From Dongia_B soli (GTDB taxonomy: Bacteria > Pseudomonadota > Alphaproteobacteria > Dongiales > Dongiaceae): a stretch of 64,000 bases of DNA. The translations under genes were made by a program, and so were the position numbers. The notes under the pieces are model-generated. The model ran no database searches. It was not told the DNA's origin and saw only the letters and a list, made by a program, of their open reading frames with translations. The stretch is taken from contig NZ_JAXCLW010000003.1 of the NCBI RefSeq assembly GCF_034044715.1, positions 124,001-188,000 on the forward strand, written 5' to 3'. Of this stretch, positions 8,045 through 17,777 are shown one piece after another (position 1 is the first letter of the stretch; every line of letters starts with the position of its first letter).

Positions 8045-9028
8045 GTGAGGTCGTTGGCGCAGTCCGGCGGCTCGGTTATGGTGGCGGCCTTATCTGCGAG
8101 GAGCCAGATCCTGACGACCGATTCGATGGCGGCAAGCCGCCGGCAATACTGGGCCGGATTATGCCTGATCCTACTCGCCTGTGCCTCGCTCAGCATTATT
8201 TCGACCTTCGCCAAGCTGGCTTATGAAAGCGGCGCCACGCCGACCACTTTGGTCTGGATGCGGTTTGCCAGCTTTGTCGTCGTGATCGGCGCCTATCACT
8301 TGATCCGGCGCCGGCGGCTGCGTCTTACCACCCGGCAACTTTGCGGCGCCGGCATCATGGCCATCGGCATGCTGATGAATTCCATCGGCTATCTGGGCTC
8401 GGTCGCCTATATCAGCGTCGGCTTGCAGGTTGTGCTGTTCTACACCTTTCCCATCATCACCATGCTTCTTTCCCTAGCGATCCGGTCGGAAAAGCCATCC
8501 GTGACGAAGATCGCCTGCATGTTCGCGGCCTTCGGCGGTGTGGTGCTCGCCTCCTCCCAATCGATCGGCAGCGCCTCAGACTGGCGCGGCGTGGTGCTGG
8601 TTCTCATGGGTGCCACCGGCCTTGCCATCGCCGTCGTCTCCGGCAACCGGGCTATGCGTGGCGCCTCGCCGCTTACGATGAATCTCTGGATGAATGTCTG
8701 GATGGCCTTGATTTTCAGCGGTCTGATCGCCGTGCCCGGCATGGGCTCCCTGCTCGGCGATTTTGTGCTTCCGGCCGGCGGCCTCGCCTGGTTCGGTGCC
8801 ATCGCCGCCTCGGCCTGTTACATCCTTGGTTTTTCCACCTTCTTCATCGCCGTCCAGCTTCTGCCGCCATCGCAGACCGGCATCATGATGAATCTGGAGC
8901 CGTTCATTGCCACCATTTCCGCCATGCTGATCCTGCACGAACCGACCCATCCGACCCAATGGATTGGCATGAGCGTTATCCTGGGCGCTCTCGCTCTCTC
9001 TTCTCTCCTCGGCGCCGGACGCGGCTGA
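8045..9028 (+). CDS. DMT superfamily (EamA) transporter
   Basis: About ten hydrophobic segments in two repeated EamA halves (about 40-165 and 185-320) mark a drug/metabolite transporter of the inner membrane. The substrate cannot be told; relatives export amino acids or metabolites. The GTG at 8045 gives 327 residues, but the ATG at 8078 (316 residues) or 8126 (300 residues) may be the true start, since the first membrane segment begins only at YWAGLCLILL and no start has a strong ribosome site. It stands alone between NDUFA12 (divergent) and nrdJ. Confidence 0.87.
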   Translation: MRSLAQSGGSVMVAALSARSQILTTDSMAASRRQYWAGLCLILLACASLSIISTFAKLAYESGATPTTLVWMRFASFVVVIGAYHLIRRRRLRLTTRQLCGAGIMAIGMLMNSIGYLGSVAYISVGLQVVLFYTFPIITMLLSLAIRSEKPSVTKIACMFAAFGGVVLASSQSIGSASDWRGVVLVLMGATGLAIAVVSGNRAMRGASPLTMNLWMNVWMALIFSGLIAVPGMGSLLGDFVLPAGGLAWFGAIAASACYILGFSTFFIAVQLLPPSQTGIMMNLEPFIATISAMLILHEPTHPTQWIGMSVILGALALSSLLGAGRG

Positions 9029-9452
9029 AACTAGGGATTGTGGCGAAAGCAAGTATGTCTGTCTAACTATAGCATGACATTGCGGGATGTTCGGATGACG
9101 CACCATGTTTTCCTCACCTGGCAACCACTTGTTTCAATTAGAGAAATCTACCTATTCTCGATCTTAACCTGTATTAACGCCCATTTTTCGAGGCTTCTCG
9201 GTCGCGACGCGGCGGTTTCCCTGGGGGAGCACAATATCCAGTGGCGTCAACCCAAAAGAATGACTAGTTCTTGAATTTCCTGCTTGCAGCCCGCTGCCGT
9301 TTTCGCCCAATATCTGGGTGTGGGCGCTGACTGTCTGTCAAGATTTAGCGCCTTTTCAACAGTCCCTTACCCCTAGCAGCTGAAGTGTTAGACGAACAAT
9401 TCGGCCGGGAAGAGGGATTCTGTCTTGAGTGGCCTACGAACCGGGGGGTTGC
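9029..9452. other. Intergenic region upstream of nrdJ
   Basis: No protein-like frame. It holds a hairpin with arms CGCCCA (9304-9309) and TGGGCG (9321-9326), and AT-richer DNA around 9100-9180 that could hold a promoter. I looked for a cobalamin riboswitch and an NrdR box, both plausible before a B12-dependent reductase, and did not recognise either. Confidence 0.5.
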
Positions 9453-12400
9453 ATGCGTATTGAGCGTCGTTTCACCAAGTCCGACCAGTCAGCCTATGCG
9501 GGAATTGACTTCCGCAAGACCGTGAGCGAGATCCGCAATCCGGATGGTTCGATCGTCTTCCAGCTGAAGGATATCGATGTACCGGCCGACTGGTCGCAGG
9601 TGGCAAGCGACGTCCTGGCGCAGAAGTATTTCCGCAAGGCCGGGATTCCCGCCAAATTGCGCCCCGTGGTCGAGGCCGAGGTGCCTGAATGGCTGTGGCG
9701 CAAGGAAGCCGACCTGGAAGCCCTGATGCAGCTCCCTGCCGAGCAGCGCTATACCAGTGAGAAGAGTGCCACCCAGGTCTTCGATCGCCTAGCCGGCACC
9801 TGGACCTATTGGGGCTGGAAGGGCGGCTATTTCGACAGCGAGACCGACGCCAAATCGTTCTATGACGAAATGCGCGTCATGCTGTGCAAGCAGATGGGCG
9901 CGCCCAACAGCCCGCAATGGTTCAATACGGGCCTGCATTGGGCCTATGGCATCGACGGTCCAGCCCAGGGCCATTTCTATGTCGATTTCAAGAGCGGCGA
10001 ACTGGTCGCTTCAAGCTCGGCTTATGAGCATCCGCAACCCCATGCCTGCTTCATCCAATCGGTCGCCGACGACCTGGTGAACGAAGGCGGCATCATGGAT
10101 TTGTGGGTCCGGGAAGCGCGCCTCTTCAAATACGGCTCAGGGACCGGCTCCAATTTCTCCAAGCTGCGCGGCAATGGCGAGAAGCTGGCCGGCGGCGGCC
10201 GTTCCTCCGGTTTGATGAGCTTCTTGAAGATCGGCGATCGCGCTGCCGGCGCCATCAAATCGGGCGGCACCACCCGCCGGGCCGCCAAGATGGTGACGGT
10301 CGATCTCGACCATCCGGATATCGAAGAATATATCGACTGGAAGGTGATCGAAGAGCAGAAGGTCGCCGCTCTGGTCGCTGGTTCCAAGCTCGCCAGCACG
10401 CATCTCAACGAGGTCATGAAGGCGGTGCATGAAGGCCTGCCGAATGCCGCCAATGAGAATGACCGCATCGATCCCAAAACCAATCCGGCGCTGAAATCCG
10501 CGATCAAGGCGGCGCGCAAATCGGCGATTCCCGAGAACTACATCCAGCGCGTCATTCACTTCGCCGAACAGGGCTATACCGAGATCGATTTCCGCAACTA
10601 CGACACGGACTGGGATTCGGAAGCCTATCTGACCGTCTCCGGCCAGAACTCCAACAACTCGGTGCGCGTTGCCAACGACTTCATTCAGAAGGTGCTGGAT
10701 AATGGCGATTGGGATCTGATCCGCCGCACCGACGGCAAGGTCGCAAAGACCATCAAGGCGCGCGATCTCTGGGACAAGATCGGCAATGCCGCCTGGGCCA
10801 GCGCCGATCCCGGAGTCCAGTTCGATACCACCATCAATGAATGGCATACCTGCCCGGAATCCGGCCGCATCAATGCGTCCAATCCGTGCTCGGAATATAT
10901 GTTCCTGGACGACACGGCCTGCAATCTCGCCTCGCTGAACCTGATGACCTTTCAGCGCGAAGATGGCAGCATCGATATCGCCGCCTATGAACATGCGGTG
11001 CGGCTCTGGACCATCGTGCTGGAAATTTCGGTGCTGATGGCGCAGTTCCCCTCGAAGGAAATCGCCCAGCTCTCTTATGAATACCGCACCCTCGGCCTCG
11101 GCTACGCCAATATCGGCGGTCTGCTGATGGCGATGGGCCTCGGCTATGACAGCGAAGAAGGCCGCGCCATCACCGCTGCCTTGACCGCGGTCATGACTGG
11201 CGTTTCCTATGCGACTTCGGCCGAGATGGCCGGCGAACTCGGGACCTTCCCCGGCTATGACAAGAACCGGGCGGCGATGCTGCGCGTCATCCGCAATCAC
11301 CGCCGCGCCGCTTATAGCGAAACCGAGGGCTATGAGAAGCTGAGCGTGAAGCCGGTGCCGCTGGATGCCGCCAATTGCCCGGACCAGGAATTGATCGCCG
11401 CCGCCAAGCGCGCCTGGGACAAGGCGCTGGAACTGGGCGAGTTGTTCGGTTTCCGCAATGCCCAGGCAACCGTGATCGCGCCGACCGGCACGATCGGCCT
11501 GGTGATGGATTGCGACACCACCGGCATCGAACCGGATTTCGCGCTGGTGAAGTACAAGAAGCTGGCCGGTGGCGGTTACTTCAAGATCATCAACCGCACC
11601 GTTCCCGTCGCCCTGCAGACCCTCGGCTATAGCGAAAGCGAGATCGCCGAGATGACCGCCTATGCGGTTGGCCATGGCACGCTGTCCGGCGCGCCGGTCA
11701 TCAATCATGAGAGCCTGAAGGCCAAGGGCTTCACCTCGGCCGCCCTGCAGGCGGTGGAGAATGCGCTGGCCAGCGCTTTCGATATCCGCTTCGTTTTCAA
11801 CAAATACACGCTGGGCGAAGAGTTCTGCAAAGCGACGCTGAAGCTGAGCGATGCGCAGCTCAAGGATCCGACTTTCGACCTCCTCGGCAATCTCGGCTTC
11901 AGCAAGGCCGATATCGAGGGCGCCAATACCTATGTCTGCGGTGCGATGACCCTGGAAGGCGCGCCGCATCTGAAGGATGAGCACCTGCCGGTCTTCGACT
12001 GCGCCAATCCCTGCGGTCGCATCGGCAAGCGCTTCCTCTCGGTCGAGAGCCATATCCGCATGATGGCGGCGGCACAGCCTTTCATCTCGGGTGCGATCTC
12101 CAAGACCATCAACATGCCGAACCGCAGCTCGGTCGAGGATTGCAAGGAAGCGTATATGCTGTCCTGGCGCCTCGGCATCAAGGCGAACGCACTTTATCGC
12201 GACGGCTCCAAGCTGTCGCAGCCCCTCGCCTCCAGCGTGCTGGGCGAGGACGACGACACGGTCGACGAGCTGCTGGAGGCGCCGGCCGCCGCCCGCGCGC
12301 CGATCGTCGCCGAGCGCATTGTCGAGCGGATCGTCGAACGCGTGGTCAATGCCCAGCAGGAGCGCAAGCGCCTGCCCGAACGCCGCAAGGGCTATACCCA

Positions 12401-13187
12401 GAAGGCGATCGTCGGCAACCACAAGGTCTATCTGCGGACCGGCGAATATGAGGACGGCGCGCTGGGCGAGATCTTCATCGACATGCATAAGGAAGGTGCT
12501 GCCTTCCGCAGCCTGATGAACAATTTCGCCATCGCCATCTCGATCGGCCTGCAATATGGCGTGCCGCTGGAGGAATTCGTCGAGGCCTATACCTTCACCC
12601 GCTTCGAGCCTTCGGGCATGGTCGAAGGCAATGACGCGATCAAGATGGCGACCTCGGTCCTCGATTACATCTTCCGCGAATTGGCGATCTCCTATCTCGG
12701 CCGGAACGACCTTGCTCATGTCCAGCCGAGCGATCTGATGCCCGACAGCGTCGGCACCGGCAACGCCCAGGGCGACCTGCCGCAGAGCGGCCAGGAGGGT
12801 CGCCAGACCCCGGCGGCGATGGAAGCGGTGAAGCGCATCGCCTCCACCGGCTATGTGCGCAGCAACCTGGTGGTCTTCAGCAACGCCGCCTTCGCGGCTT
12901 CGGGCAACAACGCCCTGGCCGTCCAAGCCCACGCCGCACATGATCACGGTGGCCACGATCACGGCAGCCATGGTGGCCATGGCCACAGCCATGCCGAAGC
13001 CGCCGTTGTCAGCAGTGTCAGCAGCAGCGTCATAGCCAAGGTCGACGACCGGTTGGAGAAAGTGCGCGAAGCCCGCATGAAGGGCTATGAAGGCGATGCC
13101 TGCGGCGAATGCGGCAACTTCACTTTGGTGCGCAATGGCACCTGCATGAAGTGCAACACCTGCGGCTCGACCAGCGGATGCAGCTAA
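9453..13187 (+). CDS. nrdJ: Adenosylcobalamin-dependent (class II) ribonucleoside reductase
   Basis: 1244 residues from the ATG at 9453 (MRIERRFT, the family start, after GGGGGG); a GTG at 9429 is less likely. NrdJ reduces ribonucleotides to deoxyribonucleotides using B12 to make the active-site thiyl radical, so it works with or without oxygen. Visible are CFIQSVADDL, YGSGTGSNFSKLRG, NPCSEYMFLDDTACNLASLNL, the PTGTIGLVMDCDTTGIEPDF block and a C-terminal zinc ribbon with CGECGNF, CMKCNTCG. The long form with a C-terminal LEKVREARMKGYEGDACGEC block is typical of alphaproteobacteria. Just before it, about residues 1160-1185, lies a His/Gly-rich stretch (AAHDHGGHDHGSHGGHGHSH). No nrdAB or nrdD is in the window. 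Confidence 0.95.
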   Translation: MRIERRFTKSDQSAYAGIDFRKTVSEIRNPDGSIVFQLKDIDVPADWSQVASDVLAQKYFRKAGIPAKLRPVVEAEVPEWLWRKEADLEALMQLPAEQRYTSEKSATQVFDRLAGTWTYWGWKGGYFDSETDAKSFYDEMRVMLCKQMGAPNSPQWFNTGLHWAYGIDGPAQGHFYVDFKSGELVASSSAYEHPQPHACFIQSVADDLVNEGGIMDLWVREARLFKYGSGTGSNFSKLRGNGEKLAGGGRSSGLMSFLKIGDRAAGAIKSGGTTRRAAKMVTVDLDHPDIEEYIDWKVIEEQKVAALVAGSKLASTHLNEVMKAVHEGLPNAANENDRIDPKTNPALKSAIKAARKSAIPENYIQRVIHFAEQGYTEIDFRNYDTDWDSEAYLTVSGQNSNNSVRVANDFIQKVLDNGDWDLIRRTDGKVAKTIKARDLWDKIGNAAWASADPGVQFDTTINEWHTCPESGRINASNPCSEYMFLDDTACNLASLNLMTFQREDGSIDIAAYEHAVRLWTIVLEISVLMAQFPSKEIAQLSYEYRTLGLGYANIGGLLMAMGLGYDSEEGRAITAALTAVMTGVSYATSAEMAGELGTFPGYDKNRAAMLRVIRNHRRAAYSETEGYEKLSVKPVPLDAANCPDQELIAAAKRAWDKALELGELFGFRNAQATVIAPTGTIGLVMDCDTTGIEPDFALVKYKKLAGGGYFKIINRTVPVALQTLGYSESEIAEMTAYAVGHGTLSGAPVINHESLKAKGFTSAALQAVENALASAFDIRFVFNKYTLGEEFCKATLKLSDAQLKDPTFDLLGNLGFSKADIEGANTYVCGAMTLEGAPHLKDEHLPVFDCANPCGRIGKRFLSVESHIRMMAAAQPFISGAISKTINMPNRSSVEDCKEAYMLSWRLGIKANALYRDGSKLSQPLASSVLGEDDDTVDELLEAPAAARAPIVAERIVERIVERVVNAQQERKRLPERRKGYTQKAIVGNHKVYLRTGEYEDGALGEIFIDMHKEGAAFRSLMNNFAIAISIGLQYGVPLEEFVEAYTFTRFEPSGMVEGNDAIKMATSVLDYIFRELAISYLGRNDLAHVQPSDLMPDSVGTGNAQGDLPQSGQEGRQTPAAMEAVKRIASTGYVRSNLVVFSNAAFAASGNNALAVQAHAAHDHGGHDHGSHGGHGHSHAEAAVVSSVSSSVIAKVDDRLEKVREARMKGYEGDACGECGNFTLVRNGTCMKCNTCGSTSGCS

Positions 13188-13243
13188 AGCTGCATTGGCA
13201 GCTGCCGCACCTCTTACCGCTACATATCTCAAGGTAGCGATTG

Positions 13244-13276
13244 ACGCCTCGGAAGACCCGCTGTCTTCCGAGGCGT
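13244..13276 (+). terminator. Terminator hairpin after nrdJ
   Basis: A perfect 14-base inverted repeat, ACGCCTCGGAAGAC (13244-13257) and GTCTTCCGAGGCGT (13263-13276), with a CCGCT loop, followed by TCCCTTTAGG. The T-run is short, but the stem is very stable and lies 57 bases after the stop. Confidence 0.8.
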
Positions 13277-13291
13277 TCCCTTTAGGATATG

Positions 13292-13543
13292 TTATGCGAC
13301 TTTTTTTTCTGCGCTGGAATGGCCACGCCGAAACGTTGAATGCAGTCTTGCTTGGTCCAGCGGCATATGGATGAGCTGGTTGACCGGTTGCCGAAACAAC
13401 GGGATGGCTCGATCGCACCGCATGCCGTTTTCGGCAACCATGAATTCCAGGATTTCGGGATGGCACAGGGGCTGTGAGAGAAAGACACGGCCTGGCGCAG
13501 CTTCCATTATAAATGGTTCAAGGTGACATCCGGGATGCGCCAA
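13292..13543 (-). CDS. Possible small protein of unknown function
   Basis: An 83-residue minus-strand frame in the otherwise empty stretch between nrdJ and the flavin oxidoreductase (13188-13664). It contains three Met residues that could serve as starts and no recognisable domain, signal or membrane segment. Nothing beyond the open frame supports it; it may be a chance frame or the remnant of a larger gene. Confidence 0.2.
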   Translation of the reverse strand: MAHPGCHLEPFIMEAAPGRVFLSQPLCHPEILEFMVAENGMRCDRAIPLFRQPVNQLIHMPLDQARLHSTFRRGHSSAEKKVA

Positions 13544-13664
13544 CGGTCGGCTGCTATCGCTGAGGCGATATCGACCGACGGATTCTTTTGGCAGTTATCG
13601 ATGATCGGATTGGGAATCGACGACTTGCCACGGCCGGCCGCGCCACGCCCGGACCCCTGTCCAA

Positions 13665-15068
13665 TCACGCGGCCGGCATCACGTTGTGATTGAGCCGGAA
13701 CATGTTGGTCGGATCGTAGGTCTTCTTGATGGATGCCAAGCGCTCATAGCACTCCGGGCCGTAAATCGCTGCGGCATCAGCCGCCTCCTCCGGCGCAAGG
13801 CCGTTCACCATCCGCCGGTCGCCGTGCCAGGGTTTCATCCCGTCGAGCATTTTGGCGACCGAGCGCTTAAGCTGCTGCTCCTCCAACCGCGGACCGACGG
13901 CGACCCCCAACAGGACATAGGGCAGGCCCCTGGTCGCCACGGCATTCGGCACCGCCGGCTCCCGGTCCCAAGCCCCACCCAAGGCACGCAGTTCGGCGAT
14001 CGCCAGGCTGGTTTGAGAATCCGGGCCGACGAGCTCGACCAACTTGTCCTGCGCCTGTGCGGGAAACGCCCGCAATGTGATACCCCGTTCGTAATAGGAT
14101 ACTGGTTCGGTCGGCTCGTTGTGGATCGACGCGACCGCGGTGTAGGGCATGTCTGCCACGGTGTCCAAGACCGCCGGCGCTACCGCCCGCAGCGGCGCTA
14201 CCATTCGCTCGCCATCCTCGGATGTCCCCGTATAGGCGATCCGCAGCGACACTGTGAACGTCCCACGTAGCGGTTCGGGCACTTCCGGCAGCGATGGCAG
14301 CCGCAACACCGCGAACGACGAGACCATAATCTCCGGCGTAGCCGGGTGCCAGTCGGTCCAGGCACGCAACAGATCGGCCATCCGCTCACCGGGGAAGTAG
14401 ATGCCGTCGCCATAGAGGCGGGGCACGGGGAACAAGCGGAACTCCAGCGCAGTGACCACGCCAAAATTGCCCTTGCCGCCGCGCAGCGCCCAGAACAGTT
14501 CGGGTTCGGATTCCGGGTCGACATGCCGGAATTCGCCGTCCGCCGTCACCACGTCGAGCGAGCATACATGGTCGGCGGCGTAGCCGTGGGAGCGGCCGAG
14601 GGTCGGGCTGAGCCCGCCGCCCAGGGTGTAACCGATGTCTCCTACCGTCGGATTCGACCCGTTCAATGGAGCAAGTCCGGCCTTGGCGGCCTTCTCGACG
14701 ACATCGGACCATATTGCTCCGGCGCCGACCCGGGCCGTTCGGCCGGCCGCATCGATGGCCACGTCATTCATCCGCCGCGTCGCGATCACGACGGCGCCCT
14801 GCGCCTGGCCGACTATCTGGTGGCCGGTGGCCTTTACGAGGACCGGCCGGTGCTGCTGCGCCGCAAAAGTAACGGCGGCCTGGACATCGGCCACGCGCTC
14901 CGGCACCACGATCAGCGCGGGTATCAGCTCGTAGTTCAGGTTCCAGACGGCGCGTTCGTCGTCGTATCCCGCCTCGCCCGGCAGTAGAACCGAACCCGCA
15001 ACCTTTGCCGCGAGCCGCGCTGCATCCGCCGGCGATACCGGCGGCAGTGACGAATCGCTGAACGTCAT
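13665..15068 (-). CDS. FAD-linked oxidase (FAD_binding_4 / BBE type)
   Basis: 467 residues. The N-terminal PCMH-type FAD domain (about 40-215) has VLVKATGHQIVGQAQG, in which the His is the likely 8-alpha FAD attachment residue, and GDIGYTLGGGLSPTLGRSHGYAADHV. The C-terminus carries the berberine-bridge-enzyme motif YGPECYERLASIKKTYDPTNMF. Such enzymes oxidise sugars, alcohols or alkaloid-like substrates with oxygen and are often single genes in soil bacteria. No signal peptide is evident. The second Cys of the bicovalent FAD group is not seen in the GGGLSPTLG loop, so a single covalent bond is likely. It opens an accessory stretch that runs to about 19.8 kb. Confidence 0.9.
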   Translation of the reverse strand: MTFSDSSLPPVSPADAARLAAKVAGSVLLPGEAGYDDERAVWNLNYELIPALIVVPERVADVQAAVTFAAQQHRPVLVKATGHQIVGQAQGAVVIATRRMNDVAIDAAGRTARVGAGAIWSDVVEKAAKAGLAPLNGSNPTVGDIGYTLGGGLSPTLGRSHGYAADHVCSLDVVTADGEFRHVDPESEPELFWALRGGKGNFGVVTALEFRLFPVPRLYGDGIYFPGERMADLLRAWTDWHPATPEIMVSSFAVLRLPSLPEVPEPLRGTFTVSLRIAYTGTSEDGERMVAPLRAVAPAVLDTVADMPYTAVASIHNEPTEPVSYYERGITLRAFPAQAQDKLVELVGPDSQTSLAIAELRALGGAWDREPAVPNAVATRGLPYVLLGVAVGPRLEEQQLKRSVAKMLDGMKPWHGDRRMVNGLAPEEAADAAAIYGPECYERLASIKKTYDPTNMFRLNHNVMPAA

Positions 15069-15455
15069 GACCTACATCCTTTTCTTGCCAGGTATATGCG
15101 AAGCTAAGACAGTCTGATCGCCGCGGTCAGCTGGGTGGTCGTCAAGTACATCTGATCGGCCAGTTTTCCGCTCATTAGGTCTTGCCAGCCTGGAATGCGA
15201 ATGTGCAGGTATGCACTGGGATTGCGACGAGCTGCAGCGCTACCGGGATGTCGGTGCACGGCTGCGTCAAGCAATCACTCGACGATCAAGGCAGGTTGAG
15301 AGATACGATCTGGGATGAATTTCGGAGATTGGGTGCTATGACACGTTCTCGATCTTTGGGGAGCTACTCTCTTGGCTACTCTTTGATACGTAGCTTAGCT
15401 TTTCATAACCTGACGGCACAGGGAGGGTTGATTTTGAAAAAGCCGCAGGATCGAT
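15069..15455. other. Gene-poor stretch upstream of the FAD-linked oxidase
   Basis: Base composition is lower in GC than the neighbouring genes and no frame has a convincing domain. It should contain the promoter of the oxidase (minus strand). Nothing else was recognised. Confidence 0.4.
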
Positions 15456-15707
15456 CTATCCCGCCGTCATGGAGGCATTGAGCGCCGCGACCCGATGCGC
15501 CTCCGGATTGGCGAACTTGTTCGACCCGTCAGGATGCTGAGCGTCCGAACGACGGAATTGTAGTTCCTGATTGCCCTGGCCTTTCGGGTCAGATAGCGCG
15601 CCGCGTGCGACACCGACCACATGATGGCCGCCAGCAGCGAGCCGGTTAGAGAGTGCACGCGCGATACCTTTGCTGGCACCAGTGACGAGAAATGTCAGTT
15701 TGGTCAT
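15456..15707 (-). pseudogene. Remnant of a short-chain dehydrogenase/reductase
   Basis: From the ATG at 15707 the frame starts MTKLTFLVTGASKGIARAL, the Rossmann TGxxxGI motif of SDRs, with a normal first 35 residues. After VVGVARG the similarity stops and the frame ends at 83 residues, where an SDR should be about 240-250. The catalytic Ser, Tyr and Lys are missing. An internal deletion or frameshift is the likely cause. It lies upstream of nothing on its strand and next to other broken genes. Confidence 0.6.
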
Positions 15708-15857
15708 GATGTCTCTACCTCTCGTGAACACGTGCGGCAAGCGCACCTAACCCGAATTATCGGAGATCACACGACTTCGCCTGCGATGCGCGCGGTTTTG
15801 TGGTCGATGGGCAGGCGCTGGTAGAAGCTCGTACCGAACGCCTGCTCCCGGCCGCGG

Positions 15858-17036
15858 TCAGGCGACGCTGCGGGCAGCGTCACCGTTCAGATATGCGGGG
15901 AAGTCGGTGTAACCCACCTCGCCGCGTCGTGTGTAATAGGTCGACCGGTCCGCTTCGGCCAACGGCCAGCCATGCTTGAGACGTTCAACAAGGTCGGGAT
16001 TTGCGATATATGGCCGGCCGAAGGCGATCAGGTCCACCAAGCCGGTGTCGAGCGAAGCCTGGGCACGCTCGCGGTCCTTGAAGCCGCCACACCAGATGAA
16101 GGCGCCACGAAACACCGCTCGAGCCTTGGCAAGCAGGGCATGGTCGAGATAGCGAGGCTTGAACTCCGCCGTCTCCATGTTTCCATCGGGCATCAGCTCG
16201 TAGAGCAGATGGATGTAGGCCACGCCGCGCTGGCCCAGTTGCTCGGCAAGGTACAGAAACGTTTCTTCGGTAAGAGGGTCCGCCGGCATGGACCCGTACT
16301 TGCCGAACGGCGAGAGGCGAACGCCCACCCGCCCCGGTCCGAATTCAGCCACCACTGCATCGACGACTTCCATCAGGAAGCGCGTACGGTCTTCCATGCT
16401 GCCCCCGCCATAGCGGTCGGTGCGCGTATTAAGTACCGAGTTCATGAATTGGTCGAACAGATAGCCATTGGCGGCATGGAGTTCGACGCCATCGAAACCG
16501 GCATGGCGTGCATTGGCGGCGGCTTTGGCGAAGATGCCCACCATGGCCGAGACCTCATCGGTGCTAAGGGGCCGCGGTGCCTCGGCCGGCATATAACCCA
16601 ACCGGCCATCCGGGCCATGGGCAAATACCGACGAGCCCTCTGCTCGTTGCGCGGTGACGCCCACCGGGCCTTGGCCGTTCGGCAGAATCGAGGAATGGGC
16701 CAATCTGCCGACGTGCCACAGCTGCAGAAAGATCGTCCCGCCATGACGATGAACCGCATCGGTCACCAGCCGCCAGCCCTGCATCTGGGCTGCCGAATGA
16801 ATTCCGGGTGTTCTCGCATAACCATGGCCGGACTGGTCCACATCGGCGGCCTCGGCAATGATGAGACCGGCAGTGGCCCGCTGCCCGTAATAGGTCGCCA
16901 TCAGCGCGTTGGGGACATCGCCATCGGTCGGGAGGCCGCCCTCTGAGGTTCGCGTGCGCGTCATGGGCGGCATGACGATACGGTTCTTGAGGGGGACGGT
17001 GCCACCAAGTAGGTGAGTTTCGAACAGGTCTACCAT
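15858..17036 (-). CDS. Old yellow enzyme family alkene reductase (NemA-like)
   Basis: 392 residues from the ATG at 17036 (MVDLFETHLLGGTVPLKNRI), with GAAGGAAG upstream; longer starts lack conservation. The FMN barrel shows VMPPMTRTRT, FLQLWHVGRLAH, the catalytic HAANGYLFDQF pair (His and Asn), NTRTDRYGGGSMEDRTRF and the C-terminal FGRPYIANPDLVERL. These cytoplasmic flavoproteins reduce activated C=C bonds (enones, maleimides) or nitro groups with NAD(P)H. The gene stands alone, between the SDR remnant and an ABC permease remnant; the regulator is not obvious. Confidence 0.93.
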   Translation of the reverse strand: MVDLFETHLLGGTVPLKNRIVMPPMTRTRTSEGGLPTDGDVPNALMATYYGQRATAGLIIAEAADVDQSGHGYARTPGIHSAAQMQGWRLVTDAVHRHGGTIFLQLWHVGRLAHSSILPNGQGPVGVTAQRAEGSSVFAHGPDGRLGYMPAEAPRPLSTDEVSAMVGIFAKAAANARHAGFDGVELHAANGYLFDQFMNSVLNTRTDRYGGGSMEDRTRFLMEVVDAVVAEFGPGRVGVRLSPFGKYGSMPADPLTEETFLYLAEQLGQRGVAYIHLLYELMPDGNMETAEFKPRYLDHALLAKARAVFRGAFIWCGGFKDRERAQASLDTGLVDLIAFGRPYIANPDLVERLKHGWPLAEADRSTYYTRRGEVGYTDFPAYLNGDAARSVA

Positions 17037-17177
17037 CGGTCTTCCTTCGGTTGGTTTTCCCCGAAGATTTAGTTTCGGTAGCCATCCCGATCTACACACC
17101 CTTTGGTCAGTGGTAGCAAATCCCCGCCCGAGGCTCCGAAAGGGGACGGAGCACGGTAAATCAAGATCTCTTCATGG

Positions 17178-17504
17178 ATGCTCTTTCCAGCGCGCTTCAA
17201 CATAGCAAAAGCGCCGGAAATCGATCAGGGCGCCTATATGACCGAGATTATCCGGGGCGTCATCAAGGCGATTCCGATTGGCGAGATCGAGGCTGGCCGG
17301 GCTTTCGGTATGAGCGCCCTCAAAATCTTTCGGCGCATCACGCTTCCCGCCATGCTGCCGCACGCTATTCCGGGTCTAGCAAATATGTGGCAAATCGCGA
17401 CCAAGGATACCGGGCTGTTAGCTTTCGTCGGTGATGTCGAATTGACCCTTAGGAGGAGGCAATCGCCTCTGCAAGGGCGCTCAGTGCTCACGCTCCGTAT
17501 TTAG
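17178..17504 (+). pseudogene. Fragment of a HisM/HisQ-type amino acid ABC permease
   Basis: The segment from GAYMTEIIRGVIKAIP through IEAGRAFGMSALKIFRRITL to ATKDTGLLAFVG is the conserved cytoplasmic (EAA) loop and following helix of polar amino acid ABC permeases. The normal N-terminal helices and the last helix are absent, since the frame turns to non-homologous LRRRQSPLQGRS and stops. Only about 80 family residues remain of about 230. No substrate-binding or ATPase partner is nearby, so this is a decayed copy of an operon that was lost. Confidence 0.78.
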
Positions 17505-17777
17505 GAAGAGAGGATGAGCCCCGGCGAGCGACCGGCCCACGTTACTTCGCTGCTGTTTCGCCGGCAGACGCCGCCATCGTGATCCCATATTGCCCGGCGC
17601 ACTGCTATAATGGCTGCTCCGGTCGCAGATCAGCGCGCAGGCTTGAACGTATTCGCCGCGATCAGGCATCGTTCCCCGAAGCGCATCATCCTCTGCGCCC
17701 AAATTACCCGCGCGCTTTGAAATCCCCGTGCTCCCTGACGGCATCTTTGCCGCCCTTCTGGATATTGGAGGTCGCTT

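Noticed and set aside
9029..9452. Cobalamin riboswitch before nrdJ
   Set aside because: Expected for a B12-dependent enzyme, but the only similar string (GCCACTGG, about 9236-9243) is on the other strand and without the rest of the structure.
10137..13466. A 1109-codon open frame on the minus strand across nrdJ
   Set aside because: It is antisense to a gene with full nrdJ motifs and has the composition of a shadow frame created by high GC at third positions.
15972..16946. A 324-codon plus-strand frame across the alkene reductase
   Set aside because: Antisense to a gene with the full OYE motif set.
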